From: Microbacterium ureisolvens
Lineage (GTDB): Bacteria; Actinomycetota; Actinomycetes; Actinomycetales; Microbacteriaceae
DNA: 64,000 nucleotides
Direction: 5' to 3'
Assembly: GCF_019511645.1 (NCBI RefSeq)
Contig: NZ_JAEUAX010000006.1
Coordinates: 248,001 to 312,000, forward strand
Below are positions 26,977 to 34,565 of the stretch, in pieces. Under the pieces are notes generated by a model that was not told the DNA's origin, made no database searches, and worked only from the letters and a program-made list of their open reading frames with translations. Numbering within the stretch: position 1 is the first letter of the stretch; each line of letters opens with the position of its first letter. The position numbers and the translations under genes were made by a program.

Positions 26977-27666
26977 ATGCCCCTCGACCTGCGCGCACCG
27001 TCGCGGGCGTCGACCACGCCGCCGGAGATCGGCGAGAGGTCGGAGCCGCGCAGCGACACCCGTCCGGACGAACGCCGATCTCCGTCCTCGTGGCGGGCCA
27101 CGACGCCTGTGAGCGAGCTCGCCGACCTCGACGTGGTCACGCCCACCGACGCCTCTCCGGAGTCGTGGGCGAACGGCCTCGGCGTGACGCGCGTGCTCGC
27201 GAAGCGGCTCGCGTGGCGGCTGAGCATCGCGGAACTGCGGGGGCGGATGCCGTTCTCGGCGTTCCCCGGCATCGACCGCGTGCTCATCCCGCTGAGCGCT
27301 GCCACTCTCGCGCTGACGGTCGACGGCGTCGAGCGGCGCGTGACGCGGGAACGCGGCATCCGTTTCCGCGGTGAAGCCCGCGTCGTCGCGACAGCTGATC
27401 GCGGGGGCGTGTCGGTCGTGAACCTCATGGTCAAACGCGGGCTCGCCGAGCCGACGTACCGCGTGGAGCTGCACCACGGCACGGTGCGGGTCGATCCGGC
27501 GGCGACTCTCACGGTGCTGCTGGCGGGGACGGCGACAGTCGACGACCTGCCCCTTCCGCCCGGCAGTGCGCTGCTGCAGGGCCCGCGCGAGCGCCGCATC
27601 AGCTGCGATCGCGCACTCATCGCGCGATTCGACCTCTCCCCGTCCGGCGACGCGCCGAACAACTGA
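26977..27666 (+). CDS. HutD/Ves-family cupin-like protein, N-terminus uncertain
   Basis: HutD-family (DUF886) protein often found with histidine or amine catabolic genes. Its molecular role is poorly known; overflow or ligand sensing has been suggested. Conserved segments are SWANGLGVTRVLAKRLAWRL, SIAELRGRMPFSAFPGIDRV and a C-terminal LPLPPGSALLQG. The frame opens at the ATG at 26,977, five bases after the previous stop. The first about 43 residues are low-complexity, and their DNA contains a 12-base inverted repeat, so the true start may be a GTG near 27,108. The family is normally about 190 residues. Confidence 0.75.
   Translation: MPLDLRAPSRASTTPPEIGERSEPRSDTRPDERRSPSSWRATTPVSELADLDVVTPTDASPESWANGLGVTRVLAKRLAWRLSIAELRGRMPFSAFPGIDRVLIPLSAATLALTVDGVERRVTRERGIRFRGEARVVATADRGGVSVVNLMVKRGLAEPTYRVELHHGTVRVDPAATLTVLLAGTATVDDLPLPPGSALLQGPRERRISCDRALIARFDLSPSGDAPNN
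27023..27084. repeat. 12-base perfect inverted repeat upstream of the HutD core
   Basis: CGGAGATCGGCG at 27,023-27,034 is exactly complementary to 27,073-27,084, with a 38-base spacer containing GTCCGGAC. It lies between the FMN subunit stop and the conserved part of the HutD gene and could form an RNA hairpin. Function is unknown; candidates are an attenuator, an mRNA-processing site or chance in GC-rich DNA. Confidence 0.6.
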
Positions 27667-27676
27667 AAGGCCCGGA

Positions 27677-28810
27677 ATGTCCACACACCCCATCGCGATC
27701 ATCGGCGCCGGCCTCGCAGGCGCAGCGACCGCATGGCAGCTCGCCCGCCGGGGGCACGACGTCGTCGTCCTCGAGCGCAGCACGCCCGCCAATGATCTCG
27801 GAAGCTCGCACGGCTCGGCCCGCATCCTGCGGTACACCTACCCCGACCCCTTCTACACGGACCTCATGGTCGAGGCGCGACGCGGGTGGGACGAGCTCGA
27901 AGATCTCCGCGGCGAGCGCCTCATCACGCCTACCGGCTCGCTGGACTACGGCGCGACTCGCGACCCCGCGGCCCTCGCAGCGGTGCTCGCCGGCGCGAGC
28001 GTTCCGCACGAGCTGCTCACCGCCGCCGAGGCCTCGGCCCGCTGGGCGGGCATCGCCTTCGACGGTCCGGTGCTGTGGCACGCGGATGCCGGCGTCATCG
28101 ACGCGGAGGAGTCGGTGAAGGCCATGGTCGGGCTCGCCGTGGCCGCGGGCGCCGAGCTGCGGCAGGACTGGGCCGCGGCTCGCGTGCTCGCCCAGGCCGG
28201 CGACTACCTCGTCGAGTCGGAGGCGGGTGACACGGTCGTGGCGTCGCAGGTCGTCGTCGCCGCGGGCGGCTGGCTGCCCGCGCTGCTCGCCGGCCTCGGG
28301 CTGCCCCGGGAGGCGCTCGACGCGTTTCCGCGGATGGAGGTGCGGCAGGAGCAGGCGCTGCATTTCCCGTACCGCGACCCCGGGGCGGCGTGGCCGACCT
28401 TCATCAACAAGCGCGCCGACATCCAGGTGTACGGGCTGCCCGGCGGGCGCGACGCGGCCTTCCGCGGGCAGAAGGTCGCCGAGTACAACGGAGGCCGCGT
28501 CATCGGCTCCGCGCTGGAGCACGACCGCATCGTCGACCCGGCGCGGCGCGAGCGACTCGTCTCGTACGTCGCGGAGGCGCTGCCAGGGCTCGTGCCCGAG
28601 CCCTACGCCGAGACCACGTGCCTGTTCACGAACGCTCCGGCCGATGACTTCATCATCGACCGCGTGGGCGGTGTGACGATCCTGTCGCCGTGCTCCGGTC
28701 ACGGCGCCAAGTTCGCGCCGTTGCTGGGCGAGCTCACCGCACGTCTCGTCACCGGCGCGGACTCCGGCGTCTCACGGTTCCGTCCCCTCGCCGCGATGGC
28801 CGGCGCATGA
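27677..28810 (+). CDS. FAD-dependent oxidase, monomeric sarcosine oxidase-like
   Basis: 377-residue DAO-superfamily flavoenzyme. The N-terminal FAD fold is IAIIGAGLAGAATAWQLARR. Key residues of monomeric sarcosine oxidase are all in place: Arg49 in GSSHGSARILRYTY, Lys266 in GQKVAEYNGG, Cys315 in ETTCLFTNAP (the covalent flavin attachment site) and SGHGAKFAP near the C-terminus. The family oxidises secondary N-methyl amines, releasing formaldehyde and H2O2. The ATG at 27,677 follows GAAAGG, and the stop overlaps the next start by ATGA. Its place behind the synthase genes suggests an N-methylamino acid substrate such as N-methylglutamate or sarcosine. Confidence 0.87.
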   Translation: MSTHPIAIIGAGLAGAATAWQLARRGHDVVVLERSTPANDLGSSHGSARILRYTYPDPFYTDLMVEARRGWDELEDLRGERLITPTGSLDYGATRDPAALAAVLAGASVPHELLTAAEASARWAGIAFDGPVLWHADAGVIDAEESVKAMVGLAVAAGAELRQDWAAARVLAQAGDYLVESEAGDTVVASQVVVAAGGWLPALLAGLGLPREALDAFPRMEVRQEQALHFPYRDPGAAWPTFINKRADIQVYGLPGGRDAAFRGQKVAEYNGGRVIGSALEHDRIVDPARRERLVSYVAEALPGLVPEPYAETTCLFTNAPADDFIIDRVGGVTILSPCSGHGAKFAPLLGELTARLVTGADSGVSRFRPLAAMAGA

Positions 28811-30057
28811 GCGTCGCGGGGATGCTGCGCGAGATCGCGGCGGTGGGAGCAGACGCCGCGCGCGGGGGCTTCAGCCGCGCGGGATACTCCGATGCCGATC
28901 GCGAGCTCCGCGAGTGGTTCGCGGGGCACGCCGAGGCCCGGGGCCTCGACGTGGAGCGCGACCGCAACGGCACGCTGTGGGCGTGGTGGAACCCGAGCGG
29001 CAGCACCGCGGACGCCGTGATCACCGGCAGCCACCTCGACTCCGTCCCCGGCGGGGGCGGTTATGACGGGCCGCTGGGCGTCGCATCCGGTCTCGTCGCC
29101 GTCGATCTGCTGCGCGAGCGGGCTGTCGTGCCGGAGCGCCCCATCGGAATCGCCGTCTTCCCCGAGGAGGAGGGCTCGCGCTTCGGCGTCGCGTGCCTGG
29201 GCTCGCGCCTGATGAGCGGCGCGCTCAGCCCCGACCGCGCGCTGGCGCTCGCCGACCGCGAAGGCGACACGTTCGCCGAGGCGCTGCGGCGCGACGGCCT
29301 GGACCCGGCGCACCTGGGCCCCGACCCCGAGCGGCTCGCCCGCATCTCGTCTTTCGTCGAACTCCACGTCGAGCAGGGGCGCGGACTGATCGACCTGGGC
29401 AAGCCCGTCGCGATCGCCTCGTCGATCCTCGGCCACGGCCGGTGGCGGGTGACCGTCGACGGACAGGGCAACCACGCCGGCACGACGCTCATGGAAGACC
29501 GCCGCGACCCCATGGTCGCCGCCGCGCGCATGATCGTCGAGATCCGCGACCTCGCCCGACGCACGCCCGACGCACGCGCGACCGTCGGTCGCCTCGAGCC
29601 GGTGCCCGGCGGAACGAACGTCATCGCGTCACAGGTTCGCTTCTGGATCGACATCCGCCACCCCGATGACCTCGTGACGGCCGCTCTCGTCTCGGAGGCC
29701 CGCGACCGGGTCGTCGCTGCCGCCCTCGACGAGGGCTGCCGCGCCGAGGTGCGGGAGGAGTCCCTGAGCACCACCGTCGACTTCGACCTCGGCCTGCGCG
29801 AGGCGCTGCGCACGACCCTCCCCGATGCCCCCGAGCTCGGAACGGGTGCCGGCCACGACGCGGGCGTGCTCGCAGCATCCGTCCCCACCGCGATGCTCTT
29901 CGTGCGCAACCCGACCGGCATCTCGCACTCGCCCGAAGAGCTCGTGGAGGACGCGGATGCCGAGCTCGGCGCCGTCGCACTGGCCGACGTGCTGCAGGAG
30001 CTGGCCGCGCCGGCCCCCGGGGCGGCGGTCGGGACCGACCATATGATGGCGAGGTGA
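28807..30057 (+). CDS. M20-family amidohydrolase (allantoate/N-carbamoyl-amino-acid type)
   Basis: 416-residue di-metal amidase of the AllC/HyuC branch. Metal-ligand segments are GSHLDSVPGGGGYDGPLGV, PEEEGSRFGVACLGS and ELHVEQG, and a C-terminal GTGAGHDAGVLA supplies the last histidine. GHGRWRVTVDGQGNHAGTTL is the dimerisation-domain signature. It hydrolyses N-carbamoyl or related amides, releasing ammonia and CO2; allantoate, ureidoglycolate and N-carbamoyl-(N-methyl)amino acids are candidates. The ATGA overlap with the oxidase and the GTGA overlap with the regulator tie it firmly to this operon. Confidence 0.87.
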   Translation: MSVAGMLREIAAVGADAARGGFSRAGYSDADRELREWFAGHAEARGLDVERDRNGTLWAWWNPSGSTADAVITGSHLDSVPGGGGYDGPLGVASGLVAVDLLRERAVVPERPIGIAVFPEEEGSRFGVACLGSRLMSGALSPDRALALADREGDTFAEALRRDGLDPAHLGPDPERLARISSFVELHVEQGRGLIDLGKPVAIASSILGHGRWRVTVDGQGNHAGTTLMEDRRDPMVAAARMIVEIRDLARRTPDARATVGRLEPVPGGTNVIASQVRFWIDIRHPDDLVTAALVSEARDRVVAAALDEGCRAEVREESLSTTVDFDLGLREALRTTLPDAPELGTGAGHDAGVLAASVPTAMLFVRNPTGISHSPEELVEDADAELGAVALADVLQELAAPAPGAAVGTDHMMAR

Positions 30058-30647
30058 GTGCCGCGATCCCGGGAGCCGACGCCGCAGGCGGCGTGCTGGA
30101 GCCGATCATCGCGCAGCAGGTGCGGCGCTACCGGGCCGAGCAGGGCATCTCGGCGGCCGACCTCGCGGCTCGCACTGGCCTGTCGAAGGCGATGATCTCG
30201 AAGATCGAGTCGGCGACGACCTCGTGCTCGCTGACGACGCTGCAGCGCTTGGCCGACGGCTTCGGCATCCCGGTCACAGCGCTGTTCCGCGGGTCGGCGA
30301 GCGACCGCGAGGCTTCGTTCACCAAGGCGGGGGCGGGGAGCGTCAGCGTCCGCAGCGGCACCCAGCACGGGCATCTGTACCAGATGCTCGGCGTGCTGAA
30401 AGACACCCCGAACGCTCTCGAGCCGACGCTCGTCACCCTGACCGACGCGTCGAACGTGTTCCCCCTCTTCCAGCACCCCGGCACCGAGTTCCTTTACATG
30501 CTCGAGGGGCGCATGAAGTACGGACACGGCGGCTACGAGTACGAGATGGCCCCGGGCGACGCGCTGCTGCTCGACGGCGAGGCCGCGCACGGACCCGTCG
30601 AGCTCATCGAGGTTCCGATCCGGTTCCTCGCGATCCGGTCGCGCTGA
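30054..30647 (+). CDS. XRE-cupin regulator
   Basis: 197-residue regulator starting at a GTG that overlaps the amidohydrolase stop. Residues about 18-85 are an XRE helix-turn-helix (RAEQGISAADLAARTGLSKA then MISKIESATTSCSLTTLQRL). Residues about 105-195 are a cupin_2 domain (FPLFQHPGTEFLYMLEGRMK, GDALLLDGEAAHGP), which probably binds the effector. The arrangement is like PuuR and other amine-catabolism regulators. As last gene of the glutamine synthetase-like operon it is the likeliest local regulator. Confidence 0.87.
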   Translation: MSAAIPGADAAGGVLEPIIAQQVRRYRAEQGISAADLAARTGLSKAMISKIESATTSCSLTTLQRLADGFGIPVTALFRGSASDREASFTKAGAGSVSVRSGTQHGHLYQMLGVLKDTPNALEPTLVTLTDASNVFPLFQHPGTEFLYMLEGRMKYGHGGYEYEMAPGDALLLDGEAAHGPVELIEVPIRFLAIRSR

Positions 30648-30660
30648 GCGCGGCGCTCAG
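30644..30660. terminator. Small shared hairpin at convergent gene ends
   Basis: CTGAGCG-cgg-CGCTCAG contains the stop codons of both convergent genes (TGA on the plus strand, TCA on the minus). The stem is only 7 bases with no T tract, so it is at best a weak bidirectional terminator. Confidence 0.4.
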
Positions 30661-30974
30661 TGGAGGTCGAACGGGTCGTCCGCCATCCGGGCGGGCGGAG
30701 GCGACATGATCAGGCGCGTCTGCTCCTGCATGTAGCCGACGACCTCGTCGTTCCTCGGGGCGCTGAGGGAATTCTGCGTCGTCTGCGTGACCAGCTCGGT
30801 GTTGGAGTTGAGCAGGAACGTCACGTCCACCTCGTTGCCGTCGAGCCCGATCGCGTGCAGCGAGATCGAATCGGTCATCCCGGCCACACCCAAGGCGCGC
30901 GCATACTCCATCAGCCAGTCGGCCGACTCGTCGTCGAGGAAGAGCGCCTTGTCTGCGTACGTCACGTGCTTCAT
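30657..30974 (-). CDS. Small conserved actinobacterial hypothetical protein
   Basis: 105-residue cytoplasmic protein beginning MKHVTYADKALFLDDESADW. It has an even alpha/beta composition, no membrane segments and no motif I can tie to a function. Third-codon GC is strongly coding-like and the N-terminal HVTYA-K pattern looks conserved in relatives as I recall. The start at 30,974 is chosen for that N-terminus although no good ribosome site is seen; the frame extends upstream. It stands alone between the convergent XRE-cupin gene and a divergent hydrolase gene. Confidence 0.65.
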   Translation of the reverse strand: MKHVTYADKALFLDDESADWLMEYARALGVAGMTDSISLHAIGLDGNEVDVTFLLNSNTELVTQTTQNSLSAPRNDEVVGYMQEQTRLIMSPPPARMADDPFDLH

Positions 30975-31094
30975 GCCGAAAGCGTTCGCGCCCTCGGCCG
31001 CTCCGGTACACGTGGTTGACACGGATACCGATGGATGCATCGACGGGATGCTGCACCCTGTCGCATGTCGGACGCCCGTGGTTGGCTGGCGCCC

Positions 31095-31871
31095 ATGAAC
31101 ACCGTGACTTCTGCCGACGGCACCGCCATCGCCTATGACAAGACCGGCGAGGGGCCTGTCATCGTGATCGTGAACGGCGCCATGTCCACGGCCGCCGATG
31201 CAGCGGGACTGGCCGGGGCATTGGCGGACGCAGGATTCCGGGCCATCACGTGGGACCGCCGAGCGCGCGGTGCGAGCGGAGACGCCCGCGATTCGACGCC
31301 CGAACGGGAGGTGGAGGACCTCGCAGCGGTGATCTCCGCGTCGGGAGGGGAGGCCGCGGTGCTCGGCCACTCGTCGGGCGCGGTGCTGGCGCTGTTCGCG
31401 GCGTCGCGCGCAGTGCCCGTGAGGGCGCTGTTCCTGTCGGAACCGCCGCTGCGCTTCGGCGTCGACGAGCCGGCCGATGACCTCGCCGAGCGGCTGCAGG
31501 CGCTCGTGGACGGCGGTCAGCCCGACGAGGCGATCGTGACGTTCCAGCTCGAAGGCGTCGGCCTGCCGCGCGAGATGGTCGACGGCATGCGCGCGAGCGA
31601 CCAGTTCGCCGCGCTCGTCCCACTCGCGCAGTCGACCGTGTACGACACGAACCTGGTTCGGTTCGCGTCGACGCCGAGCCCCGAGATGCTCTCGGTCGCC
31701 GCCCCGGTCACCGTGCTCCGCGGCGCGCAGACCTTCCCGATGCTGGTCACCGCCGCCGACCGCCTGGCCGACGAGATCGACGGCGCCGAGCTGGTCGTCG
31801 TCCCCGAGTCGGTGATGCACCGCCCTGACCCCGACGCGACGGCGCGGGTCGTGAAGGAGCGCCTCGGGTAG
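31095..31871 (+). CDS. Alpha/beta hydrolase
   Basis: 258-residue alpha/beta hydrolase with the nucleophile elbow LGHSSGAVL and strand-3 segment WDRRARGASG. The oxyanion region VIVNGAMST lacks the usual HG pair, and the C-terminal histidine is probably in PESVMHRPDP. Single gene with no operon partner; the nearest upstream gene is divergent across 120 bases. It resembles small esterase/lactonase-like proteins of actinobacteria; the substrate is unknown. Confidence 0.8.
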   Translation: MNTVTSADGTAIAYDKTGEGPVIVIVNGAMSTAADAAGLAGALADAGFRAITWDRRARGASGDARDSTPEREVEDLAAVISASGGEAAVLGHSSGAVLALFAASRAVPVRALFLSEPPLRFGVDEPADDLAERLQALVDGGQPDEAIVTFQLEGVGLPREMVDGMRASDQFAALVPLAQSTVYDTNLVRFASTPSPEMLSVAAPVTVLRGAQTFPMLVTAADRLADEIDGAELVVVPESVMHRPDPDATARVVKERLG

Positions 31872-31911
31872 ACCCCGCTTCCCGCCCTGCCCTGAGCCGC
31901 GACCACCCCGA

Positions 31912-33102
31912 TCAGGCGGCGAGGCGGCGGCGCTCGGCCAGACCCTCGATCGCGGCGCGATACTCGTCGATCATCCGGCCGCGCGACAGGCCGGCGCGGG
32001 CGGCGAGCGCGGCCTCCCGCAACCGGCCGCGCTCGCTCAGCACGCTCTCCCAGACGGCGGCGATGGCGTGCGGCTCGCGCGGGGTCACGAGACCGAACCC
32101 CGCCACGCTGCTCGCCGCGTCGCCGACGTCGGTGGTGACGGGCGTCGCGCCCGACGCCGCGCCCTCGAGCAGGCACAGCGGCGAGGCCTCCCCGAACGCG
32201 CTGGTCAGCGCGACGATGTCGGCGATCCGGTAGAGGTCCGGCATGTCGCCGCGGATGCCCAGAGCGTGCACGCGGTCGGCGGGGACCGCAGCATCCGTCA
32301 TCAGCGAAGCGAACGCGGCGTTGTCAGGCCTCATGCCCGCGCCGCACAGCACGAAGTGCGCATCGGGTCGGCGTGCGGACAGACGCGCGGTCGCGCGAAG
32401 GAACAGCCCCGGGTCTTTCATGGCGTCGAACCGGGCGGCGAGCAGCACCACGGGCGCGTCGAGCGGAATGCCCAGGCGTACGCGCAGCGCGGCGCCGTCG
32501 GCGGGGTCGGCCTCCGGGGTGAACACGTCGATGTCGATGCCGTTGCGCACGACGCGGCGATCGAGGCCGAACGGCAGGTGCTGCGCGTACGCCGCGTCGG
32601 TCGATTCGGCGCACGAGATGGTGGCGGTGAGCAGCCCCGTCTCGGCGGCCTCGCGCAGCCAACCGAGCGCCGGACCGGAGTGGCCCGGATCCGAGCGGTG
32701 CAGGCACGCGGCGACGGGCACCGAGGGCATGAGTCCGTGCGCCCGCAGAGCCAGGAGCAGGCCGAGCGGCTGCTCTTTGAGCGACAGCACGACGTCCGCC
32801 TGGGCGATCGCCTCGGCGGCGCGGTACAGGTCGAGCTCGCCGAACGATGACGGGTCCATCGGCTTCGCCCCTGCTGTACCGCCGAGCGCGGTGATCTCGA
32901 CGCCCGCGCCGGCGAGCCGCCGGTAGCGCGGATCGTCGTGGGCGAACTGGACGGTCGCATCGCGGCGCGCCTGTGCCGACAGCGACAGGACACCGTGGGA
33001 CTGCTCGCCGGCGGCGTGGAGGCCGGCGACGACGTCGGAGTGGAGGATCCGCGCCCCACCGGCGAAGAAGCCTTCGTAGAGCGACAGCACGCGAAGGGTC
33101 AT
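31912..33102 (-). CDS. Glycosyltransferase family 4
   Basis: 396-residue GT-B fold glycosyltransferase. The N-terminal acceptor domain starts LRVLSLYEGFFAGGARILHS. The C-terminal nucleotide-sugar domain has VVLLAARFDAMKDPGLFLRA, GIRGDMPDLYRIADIVALTS and the FGEASPLCLLEGAASG block with the sugar-phosphate-binding glutamate. The ATG at 33,102 follows GAGAGGTG. It is cytoplasmic or membrane-associated and probably acts in a cell-surface glycan or glycolipid pathway. No other glycan genes adjoin it. Confidence 0.85.
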   Translation of the reverse strand: MTLRVLSLYEGFFAGGARILHSDVVAGLHAAGEQSHGVLSLSAQARRDATVQFAHDDPRYRRLAGAGVEITALGGTAGAKPMDPSSFGELDLYRAAEAIAQADVVLSLKEQPLGLLLALRAHGLMPSVPVAACLHRSDPGHSGPALGWLREAAETGLLTATISCAESTDAAYAQHLPFGLDRRVVRNGIDIDVFTPEADPADGAALRVRLGIPLDAPVVLLAARFDAMKDPGLFLRATARLSARRPDAHFVLCGAGMRPDNAAFASLMTDAAVPADRVHALGIRGDMPDLYRIADIVALTSAFGEASPLCLLEGAASGATPVTTDVGDAASSVAGFGLVTPREPHAIAAVWESVLSERGRLREAALAARAGLSRGRMIDEYRAAIEGLAERRRLAA

Positions 33103-33143
33103 GTGGCACCTCTCGGGTGGAGGGACGACGGACGAATCGGATG

Positions 33144-33160
33144 CCGGAACGTCGTTCCGG
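33144..33160. repeat. Short palindrome in the gap between MarR and glycosyltransferase genes
   Basis: CCGGAAC-gtc-GTTCCGG is a perfect 7-base inverted repeat in a 192-base gap with no gene. Both flanking genes read leftward, so it may be a weak terminator for the MarR gene or an operator for the glycosyltransferase gene. Nothing else is recognisable in this gap. Confidence 0.4.
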
Positions 33161-33294
33161 CCGGTGACTGTCGGCGCCGGTGCCGGTCGATCCATCGTCG
33201 GGGGCCGCGCGCCCCGATGTCGATGAACGGACGGGGTGCATCCGGTGAACGCTCGTCGAGCGGCGACGCCGTCGCGCGGCACCCCCGCAGGATC

Positions 33295-33780
33295 TCAGCG
33301 AGGGCGGCTCGCCGCCATCCGCCCGTCGGGGTCGAGGCGAGCGAGCACGGCGGCGGTGATCTCCCGCAACTGCTCCGCCTGCTCGGGCGTGATCACGTCG
33401 AGCAGAACGCTGCGCACGGTCTGGACGTGCCCGGGGGTCGCCTGCAGCACCTTGCGCCGGCCGTCCGCGGTGATGACCGCGTCGGTGGCTCGCGCGTCGG
33501 CGGCGTTGCGCTCTCGACGCACGAGGCCGCGCGCCTCGAGCCGCGAGATCACGTGCGACAGGCGCGGCAGCGTCGCGTTCGTCATCGAGGCGAGCTCCTT
33601 CATCTGCAGGCGGTGCTGGTCGGCGTTCGACAGCATCGAGAGCGCGAAGTAGTCGAAGTGCGTGAGGTCCTCATCGCGCAGCAGCTGGGCATCGAGCTCC
33701 CGTGGCAGCAGCTCGAGGAGTGCGGCGAACGGCACCCAGGTGTCCTGCTCGTCCGCCGTGTAGAACCTCGGCCTGCTCAT
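33295..33780 (-). CDS. MarR-family regulator
   Basis: 161-residue winged-helix regulator: QMKELASMTNATLPRLSHVI and SRLEARGLVRRERNAADARA form the recognition helix and wing, ending in the family's dimerisation helices. It is divergent from the F420-reductase-like gene across a 92-base region that contains nested inverted repeats, so it probably represses itself and that gene. Confidence 0.88.
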   Translation of the reverse strand: MSRPRFYTADEQDTWVPFAALLELLPRELDAQLLRDEDLTHFDYFALSMLSNADQHRLQMKELASMTNATLPRLSHVISRLEARGLVRRERNAADARATDAVITADGRRKVLQATPGHVQTVRSVLLDVITPEQAEQLREITAAVLARLDPDGRMAASRPR

Positions 33781-33811
33781 TCTCCGATTCTAGGAATAGT
33801 TGTGGCGACAA

Positions 33812-33855
33812 GCGAGTTGATCCCAGACGAATGCTTGAAGCTACAAGCAACTCGC
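33812..33855. promoter_or_regulatory. Nested inverted repeats, likely MarR operator
   Basis: An inner palindrome TGCTTG-n6-CAAGCA (33,832-33,837 and 33,844-33,849) lies within an outer pair GCGAGTTG (33,812-33,819) and CAACTCGC (33,848-33,855). The region is visibly AT-richer than its surroundings and sits between the divergent MarR and oxidoreductase starts. The assignment to MarR is by position. Confidence 0.65.
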
Positions 33856-33872
33856 CTGATTGGAGAACAGCC

Positions 33873-34448
33873 ATGACCACGATCACGATCTTCGGAAACG
33901 GCAGCATGGGCCAGGCCATCGGCGGCGTGCTCGCCCGCGGCGGTGCCGACATCCAGCACATCGGCAGCGCCGACACCGACACCACCGTGACCGGCGACAT
34001 CGTCGTGCTGGCCGTGCCGTACCCGGCGCTCGCCCAGATCGCCGCCGCATACGGTGCGCAGCTCGCCGGCAAGACGGTCGTCGACATCACGAACCCGCTG
34101 GACTTCTCGACGTTCGACGCGCTCGTCGTGCCCGCCGGCAGCTCGGCGGCCGCGGAGCTGCAGTCGGCCCTTCCTGAGTCGAAGGTGCTCAAGGCCTTCA
34201 ACACCAACTTCGCCGCGACGCTCGTGAGCGGCCGCGAGGGCGACGCCACGACCACCGTGCTCGTCGCGGGCGACGACGCCGACGCGAAGGCCGGCCTCAT
34301 CGCTGCGATCACCGCCGGCGGACTCGAGGCCGTCGACGCGGGCTCCCTCGCCCGCGCTCACGAGCTCGAGTCGATCGGCTTCCTGCAGCTGACCCTGGCG
34401 GTCGGCGAGCAGATCGGCTGGACCGGCGGCCTCGCACTCGTGCGCTGA
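33873..34448 (+). CDS. NADP/F420-type oxidoreductase (Rossmann, coenzyme-binding)
   Basis: 191-residue protein of the NADP oxidoreductase coenzyme F420-dependent family. It has a Rossmann start ITIFGNGSMGQAIGGVLARG, then DIVVLAVPYPAL, KTVVDITNPLDFSTF, SKVLKAFNTNFA and VLVAGDD, in the order seen in F420H2:NADP oxidoreductase homologues. The ATG follows TGGAGAACAGCC. Divergence from a MarR gene suggests induction by a small molecule. Whether it uses F420 is unknown. Confidence 0.82.
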   Translation: MTTITIFGNGSMGQAIGGVLARGGADIQHIGSADTDTTVTGDIVVLAVPYPALAQIAAAYGAQLAGKTVVDITNPLDFSTFDALVVPAGSSAAAELQSALPESKVLKAFNTNFAATLVSGREGDATTTVLVAGDDADAKAGLIAAITAGGLEAVDAGSLARAHELESIGFLQLTLAVGEQIGWTGGLALVR

Positions 34449-34456
34449 GTCCTCCG

Positions 34457-34482
34457 CGCCCGTCGCTGCATCGGGGCGGGCG
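34457..34482 (+). terminator. Probable hairpin terminator
   Basis: CGCCCG-n14-CGGGCG followed by TTTCCTT lies 9 bases after the oxidoreductase stop. The stem is short (6 bases) with a large loop, but the T-rich tail on the plus strand supports a terminator. Confidence 0.45.
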
Positions 34483-34565
34483 TTTCCTTCGTTACGATCG
34501 GGACCAGGCAGCCCGAAGCCATCGTCATCGTCCGGAAACGCCCTCCTCGAAAGGACCACCGCCCG

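Noticed and set aside
24873..27686. 937-codon minus-strand frame across the glutamate-synthase-like genes
   Set aside because: Low-complexity antisense; the plus-strand genes have clear motifs, ribosome sites and overlaps.
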